From: Neolewinella litorea
GTDB lineage: Bacteria > Bacteroidota > Bacteroidia > Chitinophagales > Saprospiraceae
Direction: 5' to 3'
Length of the DNA: 64,000 bases
Assembly (NCBI RefSeq): GCF_004803465.1
Contig: NZ_SRSF01000005.1
Location: 143,176 to 207,175, forward strand
Each line of letters begins with the position of its first letter. The stretch's first letter is position 1. The translations under genes were made by a program, and so were the position numbers. This document shows positions 25,288 to 35,300 of the stretch, piece by piece. Under the pieces are notes generated by a model. The model saw nothing but the letters and a program-made list of their open reading frames with translations, ran no database searches and was not told the DNA's origin.

Positions 25288-25731
25288 ATGCGTTATCTCA
25301 TTCTGCTCTGTATGCTGGGCCTCTCGGTCGCCGGCACCGCGCAATCGGCCGCGGCATCCGTGTGGCAGGACCTGGCGAAGGTGAGCTACGAAAAGAAATA
25401 CGACGAGCTGCTGGGCTTCAAGGTGGACGTGCCGGTGTTCGGCCAGGACGTCAAGGCCCTGGAGGGCAAGGTCATTGAGATCAGCGGTTACATCGTCCCC
25501 GTGGAGGGTTACAAGAGCCACAACGAGTTCGTCTTCAGCGCCTACCCGTATAACATGTGCTTTTTTTGCGGGGGCGCAGGTCCCGAGACCGTTATGGAAG
25601 TCACGGCCAAGGAGCCTGTGAAGTATCGCACCGAGCGGATCACCCTGCGCGGCAAGCTGAAGCTCAACAACGACAACATCAACCAACTGATGTACATCCT
25701 GGAAGACGCCGAGCAGGTATTGACCAAGTAA
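25288..25731 (+). CDS. Secreted protein with CxxC motif, OB-like, function unknown
   Basis: This 147-residue protein has a signal peptide (MRYLILLCMLGLSVAGTAQS). The mature part is beta-rich, with a strand pattern that reads like an OB-type barrel (GKVIEISGYIVPVEG, ERITLRGKLKLNNDN), and a conserved-looking CFFCGGAGPE motif near residue 90 that could bind metal or form a disulfide. It slightly resembles DUF3299 proteins, but I am not sure. It precedes the M28-like lipoprotein gene by about 100 bases. Confidence 0.7.
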   Translation: MRYLILLCMLGLSVAGTAQSAAASVWQDLAKVSYEKKYDELLGFKVDVPVFGQDVKALEGKVIEISGYIVPVEGYKSHNEFVFSAYPYNMCFFCGGAGPETVMEVTAKEPVKYRTERITLRGKLKLNNDNINQLMYILEDAEQVLTK

Positions 25732-25829
25732 TCGCCCCGCCGGATTCCATTGGTGAAGACGGCACCGTCGCTATTATTATCCGCCGGGCTACGCATTACC
25801 CTGGAACCCGGCCACTGAACCCCGATCCT

Positions 25830-26825
25830 TTGAAGCTTTCCCTTTTCCTTTCCGGCTTATTCATCTGTTTGATCACTGCGTCGTGCACCAACGACGCCGG
25901 CCCTCCGGTGCAGGACATTGCACCCGCGCCCGCGCCCCGGGAAGCAAAGCCCGTACCCAAGTTTGACCGCGACAGTGCCTACGCGTACGTGGAAAAGCAG
26001 GTGAACTTCGGTCCGCGCGTAGTCAACACCGAGTCGCACCGGCAGACCAAGGAGTGGTTGATCAAGAAACTCGAGGAATTCGGCGCGGAGGTGCGCATCC
26101 AGGATTTCGCGGCCGAGGCTTACGACGGGACCACGCTCAACGCCACCAACATCATCGGGCGCTACGCTCCGGAGCGGGAAGACCGCATCCTGCTGGCCGC
26201 CCACTGGGATACCCGACCGGTAGCCGACAGCCCCCTGGAAGACGATCCCAATGCCGTAGTGAACGGGGCCGACGACGGTGCCAGCGGGGTAGGGGTGCTG
26301 CTGGAAATCGCCCGCCAGCTCGGCATGAGCGATCCCGGCATCGGCGTGGATATCGTACTGCTGGACGCGGAAGACTACGGACAAGCAAACGGCGGCAACC
26401 GCAACAGTTGGGGCCTCGGCGCCCAGTACTTCGCCAAGAACGTGCCCGCCCCCAAGCCCCGCTTCGGCATCCTGCTGGATATGGTCGGGGCACGCGACGC
26501 CAACTTCGCCGTGGAGGGCTACTCCGAAAAATACGCCCCGGAAATTGTGGGCAAGGTGTGGCGGCTCGCCAACAGCATGGGCTACGGCAGCTACTTCGTC
26601 AACGAGCGCGGCGGCGCCATCACCGACGACCACTTCTTCCTGAACACCATGGCGGGTATTCCCACCATCGACATCATCAATCAACGCAAGGATACCGACA
26701 GCGGCTTCGTGCCCCACTGGCACACCGGCGACGACAATATGGACGTCATCGACAAGCGTACCCTGCGGGCCGCGGGTCAGGTGGTACTGGCTACCGTTTT
26801 CCGGGAAGCGGCTGGGACGTTGTAG
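25830..26825 (+). CDS. M28-family zinc peptidase / glutaminyl cyclase-like lipoprotein
   Basis: This 331-residue protein uses TTG at 25830, because no ATG or GTG in frame precedes a clean lipoprotein signal (FLSGLFICLITASC, lipobox TASC). Longer reading frames run back through the previous gene and were rejected. The metal-binding pattern of M28 enzymes is visible: H/D in LAAHWDTRP, NGADDGASGVG, LLDAEDYG and the last His in PHWHTGDD. WDTRP and the DxxDYG block resemble glutaminyl-peptide cyclotransferases as much as aminopeptidases. It is probably anchored in the outer membrane or periplasm. Confidence 0.85.
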   Translation: MKLSLFLSGLFICLITASCTNDAGPPVQDIAPAPAPREAKPVPKFDRDSAYAYVEKQVNFGPRVVNTESHRQTKEWLIKKLEEFGAEVRIQDFAAEAYDGTTLNATNIIGRYAPEREDRILLAAHWDTRPVADSPLEDDPNAVVNGADDGASGVGVLLEIARQLGMSDPGIGVDIVLLDAEDYGQANGGNRNSWGLGAQYFAKNVPAPKPRFGILLDMVGARDANFAVEGYSEKYAPEIVGKVWRLANSMGYGSYFVNERGGAITDDHFFLNTMAGIPTIDIINQRKDTDSGFVPHWHTGDDNMDVIDKRTLRAAGQVVLATVFREAAGTL

Positions 26826-26846
26826 GGGAGAGTTGCTGGTTGCTGG

Positions 26847-28400
26847 TTACTGAGCAGAGCGCAGCAGGTTTCCCATATCCACTTTCGGTCCGATCAAACC
26901 GGCCAGCTCTTCCTTCTTCACCCGCACCTGTTCGAGGGTGTCGCGGTCGCGAACGGTGACGGTGCCGTCTTCCAGACTGTCGAAATCGACGGTGATACAG
27001 AAGGGGGTGCCCACGGCGTCCTGGCGGCGGTAAAGTTTGCCGATGGAGCCGGTGTCGTCGTACTGCACCTCGAAGCGAAAGCGGAGGTCGTCAAAGATCT
27101 CCTTCGCCATGCCTACGAGTCGGTCGTCGTTGCGCTTGAGGGGCATAATGGCCGCCTTGACGGGCGCGATGGCGGGGTGGAGCGACAGCACGGTACGGGT
27201 GTTGTTGGGATCGTCCTGACCGGGCACCTGCTCGTCGCGCAGGGCGTGCGTAAGGGTGGCCAGGAAGAGGCGGTCGGCGCCGATGGAGGTCTCAACCACG
27301 TAGGGCACGTAGCTTTCCTTCGTTTCTGGGTCGAAGTACTGCATCTTTTTGCCGGAGAGCTCCTGGTGGGCACCGAGGTCGAAGTCGGTACGGCTGTGGA
27401 TTCCTTCGAGTTCTTTGAAGCCGAAGGGGAATGCGAACTGGATGTCCACGGCCGCGTCGGCGTAGTGGGCCAGGTTGTCGTGGTCGTGGAAGCGCAGTTT
27501 TTCCTGGGGGTGGAGGGCTAGGTGCCACTTCAGGCGGGCCTCCTTCCACTTTTCGTACCACTCCTGCTGGGTGCCGGGCTGGATGAAGAATTGCATTTCC
27601 ATCTGCTCGAACTCTCGCATGCGGAAGATGAACTGGCGGGCGACGATCTCGTTGCGGAAGGCCTTGCCGATCTGGGCAATGCCGAAGGGCAGCTTCTGGC
27701 GGGTGGTCTTCTGGACGTTGGTGAAGTTGACGAAAATGCCCTGGGCGGTTTCGGGGCGGAGGTAGAGCTTGCCTTCCTCGCCGGCGATGTTGCCGAGTTG
27801 GGTGGAGAACATGAGGTTGAACTGCCGCACATCGGTCCAGTTCTTGCTGCCGGTGTCGGGCTCGCTGATGCCGAGGTCTTCGATGATCTGCCGGAGGCCG
27901 GCCATGTCGCCGTCGGTCATGGCGGTGGCCAGTCGGCTGGCTACCTCGTCGTACTCGCGGGCGTAGCGCAGTACGTTGGGATTGGTGGCGCGGAACTGGG
28001 CCTCGTCGAAGTCGTCGCCGAAGCGCTTTTGGGCCTTGGCGATCTCCTTATTGATCTTGCCCTCGATCTTGTCCATGTAGTCTTCGATCAGCACGTCGGC
28101 GCGGAAGCGCTTCTTGGAGTCCTTGTTGTCGATCAGCGGGTCGTTAAAGGCGTCGACGTGTCCGGAGGCCTTCCAGGTCTTGGGGTGCATGAAGATGGCC
28201 GCGTCGATACCCACGATGTTGTCGTGCAGCTGCACCATGCTGCGCCACCAGTACTCTTTGAGGTTGTTCTTCAGCAGTACGCCGTTGGGCCCGTAGTCGT
28301 AGGCCGCGGCCAGTCCGTCGTAGATTTCACTGCTCTGGTAAATGAAGCCGTTTTCCTTGGCGTGGGCGGTAAGGGCTTTGAAGTCTATCTCGGTGGCCAT
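26847..28400 (-). CDS. glyS: Glycine--tRNA ligase (single-chain, alpha2 type)
   Basis: This 517-residue class II synthetase is of the homodimeric eukaryote-like type, not the alpha2-beta2 bacterial type. The N-terminal GFIYQSSEIYDGLAAAYDYGPNG is diagnostic. Motif 2 is in FRNEIVARQFIFRMREFEQME, motif 3 in SIGADRLFLATL, and the anticodon-binding domain is C-terminal (HPAIAPVKAAIMPL onward). It stands alone on the minus strand. The repeat array upstream (28453-28971) starts 53 bases before its ATG, so its promoter must lie within or next to repeat sequence. Confidence 0.95.
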   Translation of the reverse strand: MATEIDFKALTAHAKENGFIYQSSEIYDGLAAAYDYGPNGVLLKNNLKEYWWRSMVQLHDNIVGIDAAIFMHPKTWKASGHVDAFNDPLIDNKDSKKRFRADVLIEDYMDKIEGKINKEIAKAQKRFGDDFDEAQFRATNPNVLRYAREYDEVASRLATAMTDGDMAGLRQIIEDLGISEPDTGSKNWTDVRQFNLMFSTQLGNIAGEEGKLYLRPETAQGIFVNFTNVQKTTRQKLPFGIAQIGKAFRNEIVARQFIFRMREFEQMEMQFFIQPGTQQEWYEKWKEARLKWHLALHPQEKLRFHDHDNLAHYADAAVDIQFAFPFGFKELEGIHSRTDFDLGAHQELSGKKMQYFDPETKESYVPYVVETSIGADRLFLATLTHALRDEQVPGQDDPNNTRTVLSLHPAIAPVKAAIMPLKRNDDRLVGMAKEIFDDLRFRFEVQYDDTGSIGKLYRRQDAVGTPFCITVDFDSLEDGTVTVRDRDTLEQVRVKKEELAGLIGPKVDMGNLLRSAQ

Positions 28401-28452
28401 GGGGATTTAATTTTAGGCCGCGAAGATAGCTAAAGGGGCGGGGGTTGGCCAG

Positions 28453-28971
28453 CGACCGGTTCGTGGTTCGTGCCCTCCGGTCGCGGGATGCGGTAGCGCC
28501 CGACCGGTTCGTGACCTCCGGTCGCGGGATGCAGTGCTGCCCGACCGGCTCGTGACCTCCGGTCGCGGGATATATTACCGCCCGACCGGAGGTCGGGAAC
28601 CATGCCCCGACCGGTTCGTGCCCTCTAGGCGCGAGATATAGTGCTGCCCGACCGGTTCGTGACCTCCGGTCGCGAGATGCAGTGTTGCCCGACCGGAGGT
28701 CGGGAACCGTGCTACCCGACCGGTTCGTGCCCTCAGGTCGCGGGATACGGTGCTGCCCGACCGGAGGTCGGAAACCGTGCCCCTGACCGGCTCGTAACCT
28801 CCAGTCGCGGGATATATTACCACCCGACCGGAGGTCGGGAACCGTGCCCCCACCGGTTCGTGCCCTCAGGTCGCGAGATACGGTACCGCCCGACCGGAGG
28901 TCGGGAACCATGACCCCACCGCTTCGTGCCCTCAGGTTGCGAGATAAAGTACCGCCCGACCGGAGGTCGGG
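28453..28971. repeat. Compound palindromic repeat array B between glyS and the GCS-CBS gene
   Basis: About 520 bases are built from two alternating elements. The longer, about 42 bases, begins CGACCGGTTCGTG and contains CTCCGGTCGCGGGAT; its ends CGACCGG/CCGGTCG can pair. The shorter, about 25 bases, is CCGACC-GGA-GGTCGG followed by GAACCGTGCC. About eight long and six short copies occur, mostly alternating. Apparent proteins read from it (rich in P-D-L-R-S-G) are translations of the repeat and not genes. It lies between two divergent starts (28400 and 29045). The flanks hold no other feature that I see. Confidence 0.85.
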
Positions 28972-29044
28972 AGCAGCGACCCTCGCACCTGCGGCCCCGG
29001 CCCCATGTTCGGCTGATGTACCTTAGAGCCAACCGGAAGTACTT

Positions 29045-30970
29045 ATGGGAGAAGAAAAAGTAAACGTACCGACCGCGGAGAGCCACTCGGCCTTCACGCG
29101 CCACCTGCTGCAGGACGTGCAGGCGCTCGAGTACATGCTCAAGCACGAATGGTTCGAGACCGACACCATCCGCATCGGCGCCGAGCAGGAGATGTGCCTG
29201 GTGGACCGCAAAACCCTGAAGCCCACCCCGAAAAACATCAACGTGCTGAAGCGGCTCAAGGAATATCCCTGGGCCACTACGGAGATCGCACGCTTCAATC
29301 TGGAGACCAACTTTACGCCCCGCACCTTCGGCGGCGACGCCCTGCGGCGCATGGAGGAGGAAAACATGGAGCAGCTGCGCCTCGTCAAGATCGCCGCCAA
29401 GGCCAGCAACGCCCACATCGTGCTCACGGGCATCCTGCCTACCCTGCGCAAATTCGACCTGGCCCTCGATAACCTCACGCCCAAACCCCGCTACCTGGCG
29501 CTGATCGAGGCCATCAAGGCCCAACAGAAGAACGAGCGCGGCTTCGAACTCAACCTCCAGGGCATCGATGAGTTGCACATCCACCACGACAGTCCCCTGC
29601 TGGAAGCCTGCAACACCAGCTACCAGGTACACCTACAGGTGACGCCCGATACCTTCGTGCCGCTGTACAACATCGCCCAGGCCGTCGCCGCGCCCACCCT
29701 GGCCATGGCAGCCAACTCCCCACTAGTCTTCGGCAAACGGCTATGGCACGAATCGCGCATCGCCCTCTTTCAGCAATCGCTCGACGTAAGGACCAGCAAG
29801 GAACACATGCGGCAGTCCGAACCCCGCGTAAGCTTCGGCACGCGGTGGCTGGACCAGAGCATCATGGAGATCTACAAGGAGGACATCGCCCGCTTCCGGG
29901 TGCTGCTGGGCACCGAGATCGACGAAGACAGCCTGGATCTCGTCGGCCAGAAAAAAATACCCAAACTGCGCGCCCTCCAGGTGCACAACGGAACGGTATA
30001 CCGCTGGAACCGACCCTGCTACGGCATCAGCGAGAACGGAATGCCCCACCTGCGCATTGAAAACCGCGTGCTGCCCTCCGGGCCCACCGTGCTGGACCAG
30101 ACGGCCAACGCCGCCTTCTGGCTCGGCCTGATGATGGGTATGGCGCACGAGTACAAGGACATCCGCGAGCACCTGAGCTTCGCGGACGTGAAGGACAACT
30201 TCTCCAAGGCTGCGAAATTCGGCATAGATACTCAGTTTACCTGGTTCAACAACCGCAAGGTGAGCTGCCGCGACCTGATCCTGAACGAACTGCTGCCACT
30301 GGCTTACAAAGGCCTGCAGGCCCGGGGCATCGATCAGCCCGATATCGAGCGGTACCTGAGGGTGATCCAGGAACGGGCGGAGGTACACCAGAACGGTGCC
30401 CGCTGGTTGCTGAAATCCTTCACCTCCCTCACCGAACGGGTCAACCGCGACGAGGCGGTCACCATCCTCACTTCCCAGATGATCAAGTGCCAACTGGAGC
30501 AGGACCCGGTGCACAAATGGCCCATCCCCAAGGTGGAAGACCTGAAGCACTACCGCCCGGTAGGACTGCGGGTGGAAGAATTCATGGAGACGGACCTGTT
30601 CACCGTACGGGAGGCGGACCTCCTGGAACTGGTAGGTGATCTTATGGACTGGCGCAAACTCCGCTACCTGCCCGTGGAAGACGAGAACGGCCACCTCTGC
30701 GGCCTGATCACCACTCGCAAGCTGCTGCGCTACTACATCCAGAAGGGCCGCATCAACAACAACATGAACGACTACCGGACGGTAGGCGACCTTATGATCA
30801 AGAACCCAACCACCGTAAGTCCGCAAACCACTATAAAGGAGGCCATGCAACTCATGCGCGGCGGCAAACTCGGCTGCCTGCCCGTGGTCAAGGACGACGA
30901 ACTGGTGGGCATCATCACTGAGATGGACTTCCTGCGGGTGGCTGGGCGACTGATTGAGAGGCTCAAGTGA
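29045..30970 (+). CDS. Glutamate-cysteine ligase-like (GCS2) protein fused to two CBS domains
   Basis: This 641-residue protein has an N-terminal carboxylate-amine ligase domain of the GCS2 type (about 25-430): IRIGAEQEMCLVD with E47 and E49 as the metal/ATP-site motif, FNLETNFTPR, a GIDELHIHHDSPLLEACNTSYQ block, and RIENRVLPSGPTVLDQTAN. The C-terminus has two CBS domains (about 513-570 and 579-641), which usually bind adenine nucleotides. GCS2 enzymes form a gamma-glutamyl or related amide bond with ATP, so I infer regulation by adenylate charge. No glutathione synthetase gene is near. The ATG is the only good start. Confidence 0.85.
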   Translation: MGEEKVNVPTAESHSAFTRHLLQDVQALEYMLKHEWFETDTIRIGAEQEMCLVDRKTLKPTPKNINVLKRLKEYPWATTEIARFNLETNFTPRTFGGDALRRMEEENMEQLRLVKIAAKASNAHIVLTGILPTLRKFDLALDNLTPKPRYLALIEAIKAQQKNERGFELNLQGIDELHIHHDSPLLEACNTSYQVHLQVTPDTFVPLYNIAQAVAAPTLAMAANSPLVFGKRLWHESRIALFQQSLDVRTSKEHMRQSEPRVSFGTRWLDQSIMEIYKEDIARFRVLLGTEIDEDSLDLVGQKKIPKLRALQVHNGTVYRWNRPCYGISENGMPHLRIENRVLPSGPTVLDQTANAAFWLGLMMGMAHEYKDIREHLSFADVKDNFSKAAKFGIDTQFTWFNNRKVSCRDLILNELLPLAYKGLQARGIDQPDIERYLRVIQERAEVHQNGARWLLKSFTSLTERVNRDEAVTILTSQMIKCQLEQDPVHKWPIPKVEDLKHYRPVGLRVEEFMETDLFTVREADLLELVGDLMDWRKLRYLPVEDENGHLCGLITTRKLLRYYIQKGRINNNMNDYRTVGDLMIKNPTTVSPQTTIKEAMQLMRGGKLGCLPVVKDDELVGIITEMDFLRVAGRLIERLK

Positions 30971-31127
30971 TTTAGGATTTACAATCTTAATTTACCATTG
31001 GGGCGCGCCGTACTTCGTCGGTACAGACCCGGGAGTAGCAATTGACCGATCACTGCTTTTGAAGAGGTACACCACTGGAGGTGCGGGGCCGTGCGGTAGC
31101 AACATCGAAAATTGTAAATCCTAAATT
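30969..31127. repeat. Short element with 17-bp terminal inverted repeats, copy 1 of a duplicated sequence
   Basis: GATTTAGGATTTACAAT (30969-30985) and ATTGTAAATCCTAAATT (31111-31127) are inverted copies matching at 16 of 17 positions. They bound a 159-base segment that starts on the stop codon of the upstream gene. No ORF of note lies inside. The interior is repeated in diverged form at 31197-31329. The size and ends resemble a miniature inverted-repeat element, but no target duplication is clear. The 69 bases between the copies hold nothing that I recognise. Confidence 0.6.
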
Positions 31128-31196
31128 CAAACCCTTCCCCTAGTCGCCTGACGAATGGAAGTGAGGTGTGAAATGCGATTCTCGGCTTCTCATTAA

Positions 31197-31329
31197 CGAT
31201 TGGGAAGATGCCGCTGTACCTTGTTGCCCCGACCCATCTGGTGAGCAATTGACTAATCGCTGCGTTTGGGGAGGTAAACAGCCGGGAAGGGCGGGAGCCA
31301 TGCGGCAGCAACATCGAAAATCGTAAATC
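31197..31329. repeat. Copy 2 of the duplicated sequence, directly upstream of prs
   Basis: About 130 bases align with the interior of the element at 30969-31127. Shared anchors include GCAATTGAC, GAGGTA, GTAGCAACATCGAAAA/GCAGCAACATCGAAAA and GTAAATC. The AT-rich end motif recurs just downstream at 31333-31346 (AATTGTAAATCTTA) and runs into the ATG of prs at 31347. The duplication therefore makes up the whole region where the prs promoter should lie. Confidence 0.6.
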
Positions 31330-31346
31330 AGAAATTGTAAATCTTA

Positions 31347-32306
31347 ATGTCCCACAAGCCCCGCCTGACCCCTATGAACGAGAAGGTCACCCTGCTGTCC
31401 GTCACGACCAGCCAGTACCTTTCCGAGCAGATCGCCGAAGCCTACGGGCACGAACTCGGCCAGTTCCGGGTGGCGCGCTTCAGCGACGGTGAGATGCAAC
31501 CCATCATCGAGGAATCGGTGCGCGGGGAGTACGTCTTCATCATCGGCAGCACCTTCCAGCCCAGCGACAACCTGATGGAGATGCTGCTGACCATCGACGC
31601 GGCCCGGCGGGCTTCGGCCGGCTACGTCTGCGCCGTGATCCCCTACTTCGGCTACGCACGGCAGGATCGCAAGGACCGTCCCCGCGTGCCAATCAGCGCC
31701 AAGCTCATCGCCAACCTGCTAGAAGCCGCCGGGGTAGACCGCCTCATGACGCTGGATTTCCACGCCGACCAGATCCAGGGGTTCTTCGACATCCCCGTCG
31801 ACCACCTCCAGAGTCAGGCCATCTTCATCCCCTACTTCAAGGAGCAGGACATGAGCAACGTCATCTTCGCCAGTCCGGACATGGGCGGGGTAAAGCGTGC
31901 CCGGGCCTACGCCAAGTACTTTGAGCGCGACATGGTCATCTGCGACAAGTACCGCAAGCGGGCCAACGAAATTTCGGGCATGACCCTGATCGGCGACGTG
32001 CGCGGCGCGGACGTCATCCTGGTAGACGACCTCGTGGACACCGCCGGGACCCTCTGCCGGGCGGCCGACCTCATCATGGAAAAGGGAGCTCTCAGCGTGC
32101 GGGCCATCGCTACCCACCCCATGTTGAGCGGCAACGCTTACGAGAACATCAACAACAGCCAGCTCACCGAGCTCATCGTTTCGGACACCATCCCCCTGAA
32201 GCAGAACAGCCCGAAGATCAAGGTGCTGGGGTCGGCAGACCTCTTCGCCACCGCCATTCGGAATACGCACGACAACGCGAGCATCTCGGCCCTCTTCGTC
32301 AACTAG
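31347..32306 (+). CDS. prs: Ribose-phosphate pyrophosphokinase (PRPP synthetase)
   Basis: Prs makes PRPP from ribose 5-phosphate and ATP for nucleotide, His and Trp synthesis. The 319-residue protein has the ATP-loop region ARQDRKDRPRVPIS, the catalytic flexible-loop region SPDMGGVKRARAYAK and the PRPP-binding loop VILVDDLVDTAGTL. MNEKVTLL at 31374 is an alternative start that better matches the usual Prs N-terminus. The ATG at 31347 would place nine extra residues first. Confidence 0.93.
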   Translation: MSHKPRLTPMNEKVTLLSVTTSQYLSEQIAEAYGHELGQFRVARFSDGEMQPIIEESVRGEYVFIIGSTFQPSDNLMEMLLTIDAARRASAGYVCAVIPYFGYARQDRKDRPRVPISAKLIANLLEAAGVDRLMTLDFHADQIQGFFDIPVDHLQSQAIFIPYFKEQDMSNVIFASPDMGGVKRARAYAKYFERDMVICDKYRKRANEISGMTLIGDVRGADVILVDDLVDTAGTLCRAADLIMEKGALSVRAIATHPMLSGNAYENINNSQLTELIVSDTIPLKQNSPKIKVLGSADLFATAIRNTHDNASISALFVN

Positions 32307-32334
32307 GACGGGTGCCCGGCGGTTAATTGTCTTC

Positions 32335-35300
32335 ATGCCCTCACGTAAGCTCTACGATTACAACGCCTCTTTCCGGGCCGAGCTCGCGCGCCTCAACGAC
32401 CGGCAGCGCGCCGCCGTGGAGGCCGTGGAAGGACCGGTGATGGTACTGGCCGGTCCGGGCACCGGCAAGACCCACCTGCTCGCCGCGCGGATCGGAAATA
32501 TCCTGCTGCGCACCGACGCCGGCGCCCAGAATATCCTCTGCCTGACCTTCACCGACGCCGGCGTGAAGGCCATGCGCGAGCGGCTGCTGAGCTTCATCGG
32601 TCCGGAAGCGCACCGCGTAAGCATCTTCACTTTCCACAGTTTCTGCAGCCAGGTCATCCAGCACAACCTGCACTACTTCGGCCGGCCCGGCCTCGAACCG
32701 CTTTCGGAACTCGAGCGCATCCGCATCATCCGCGACCTGCTCGACCGGCTGCCGCAAACCGACCCCCTGCGACTCGGCTACCACGAAACCTACCACTACG
32801 AGGACCACCTGCAGGACCTCTTCGCCCAGATGAAGGCTGAGAACTGGACCGAGGACGAAATGCAGCAGCGCATCACCACCTACGTTGACGGACTGGAGCG
32901 CCACCCCGACTTCACCTACCAGCGCAAGTACAAGGACAAGCAGGCCGGCGACCCCAAGACCGGTCTGATCGAGGAGGAGCGCGGCCGTATGGCCAAACTC
33001 GCTTCGGCCGTCAGTCTCTTCCCCCGCTACCAGGAAGCCCTGCGGCAGCAGCGGCGGTACGATTACGGCGACATGATCGGCTGGGTACTGCGGGCCTTCC
33101 ACGATCATCCGGCGCTGCTGCGCAGTTACCAGGAACGCTTCCGGTACCTACTGGTAGACGAGTTCCAGGACACCAACGGCAGCCAGGAACGCATCATTCG
33201 CCTGCTGACCGACTACTGGGAAAATCCCAACATCTTCATCGTCGGCGACGACGACCAGGCCATCTACGAGTTCCAGGGCGCCCGCCTCAACGCCATGGTC
33301 GACTTTCACAACCGCTACGCGCGGGACCTCACCGTGGTCACGCTCACCGAGAATTACCGCAGTATACAACCCATCCTCAACGGCGCGGAGGCCGTCATCA
33401 ACCGCAATGTCCTGCGCATCGGCGACCGGCTGCCCCACCGCGACATCGACAAGCGGCTCAACAGCAACTCAGCGGGCGCGGACGCGGGTGCCGTACCAGC
33501 AGAAGGGGCCGGGCCACGTGGCATCACCTACCGCAGCTTCCCCGACCACCGGCAGGAAACCGGGTACCTCGTAGGCCAGCTCAAGCACTGGCACGAAGCC
33601 GGCATTCCGTGGTCGGAAATGGCCGTCATCTACGCCAAACACAGTCAGGCCGACCTGCTCCGCCACCTGCTCGAGCGGGCGGGGATTCCCTACCGTAGCA
33701 AGCGACGCCCCAACGTGCTCGACGGCCGACCGGTACGCCAGTTGCGCGATCTGCTGCGCTACCTGCACGCCGAGTACGAGCGCCCGGGAACGGGGGAGTA
33801 CCTGATTTTCCGCATTTTGCATTTCCGCTGCTTCGGCCTGCGGCCCCACGATCTGTCGCTCGTCAATCTCGGGCGCCTCGACGCCGTTGACGTTCACGGC
33901 CGCTTCCCCGGCTGGCGGGAGTACCTGCAACAGGCGGAGCTGTACCCCTACGGCGTGGAGGAGGGAGCCGCCCTTCACCGGGTGGCCGGCTGGCTGGAGG
34001 AGGCAATCGGGCGGATTGGCAGCCTGCCCCTGGCGGAACTGGTGGAGTACGTGCTCAACGGTTCCGGTTTGCTGGCTGGCGTACTGCGTGATCCCAACCG
34101 GGCGGAACTGCTGCAGCATCTGGCGACCTTTACCGACTTTGTACTGCGCGAACTGTCGCGCCGGCCCCGCCTCACCCTGCGTGACCTGCTGGAAACCCTT
34201 GACCAGATGGATGGCAACCGCATCGAGCTGCCACTGCGTTCCCACCTGGATCAGGCCGACGCGGTACTGCTGGTCACGGCCCATAGTGCCAAGGGCCTGG
34301 AGTTCGAAAAGGTCTGGATGCTCGACTGCTCGGAAAAGAGCTGGGGCCCCGGCGGGGGCCGCTCCCGCAGCCGCTTCAAATTGCCCGACACCCTCACCTA
34401 CGCCGGTACGGAGGACGAGGAGGAGGCCCGGCGCCGGTTGTTCTTCGTGGCCCTCACGCGGGCGCGCTCCGAGGTGGTGCTTTCCTGCGCGGAGTTCAGC
34501 AGCAAAGACAAACTTCAGCAGCACGTCGCCTTCGTGGACGAACTGATGGATGGCGGCGACGTAGCGCACCGGGAAACCAACCTCGACGCCGCCATTCTCG
34601 ACGAACTGGCGCTGCTGCAACTGAGTCCGAAAGACCCCGCCCGCTTCCCCCTGCTGGAGCGCAGCGCGATCGATCAGTTGCTGTCCGAGTTCCGGTTGAG
34701 TGTGAGCGCACTGTATGCCTACCTGGATTGCCCCCTGCGGTTCTACTACGAAAAGCTGCTCCGCGTGCCCGACCGGGAGCGGGAACGTACCGTCTACGGC
34801 TCTGCCCTGCACGAGGCGCTGCAGGATTACTTCCTGCGGATGAAGCGGGACCCCGACCACGCCTTCCCCAGCCGGGAGGAGTTGGTGTACAACTTCGAGA
34901 TCGCCCTGGCCAAGCGGCGCGGGCTATTGTCCCGCAAAGGCTACGAAAGCCGTCTGGAACGCGGCCGCCGGGAGTTGGTCACCTACTACGATACTTTCCG
35001 AAAGGACTGGGTCAACGACGTGGAAATTGAATACCTGATCCGCAACGCCGAAGTGGATGGCATCCCCCTCACGGGCATCATCGACCGTATCGATGTGATG
35101 AGCGACGCCTACGTTCGCGTGGTGGATTACAAAACGAGCACCGCCGGTAGCGGTAAGCTCCGCCGGCCGTCAAAGACCAACCCCTACGGCGGAGACTACT
35201 GGCGGCAGCTGACCTTTTACAAGCTCTTGTACGACAACCGGCCCGGCAACCTGCGCCGTGTCAAGGAGGGCCGCATCAGCTACCTGCTCACCAACCCCGA

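Noticed and set aside
25557-25829. Upstream extension of the M28-like gene
   Set aside because: The frame is open back to 25557, but it overlaps the previous gene and would hide a clean lipoprotein signal starting at TTG 25830.
28327-28911. Protein-like frames rich in P-D-L-R-S-G in the glyS-GCS gap (also 28575-28853 and 28641-28913)
   Set aside because: They are translations of the palindromic repeat array; the peptide repeats follow exactly the DNA repeats and occur in several frames and on both strands.
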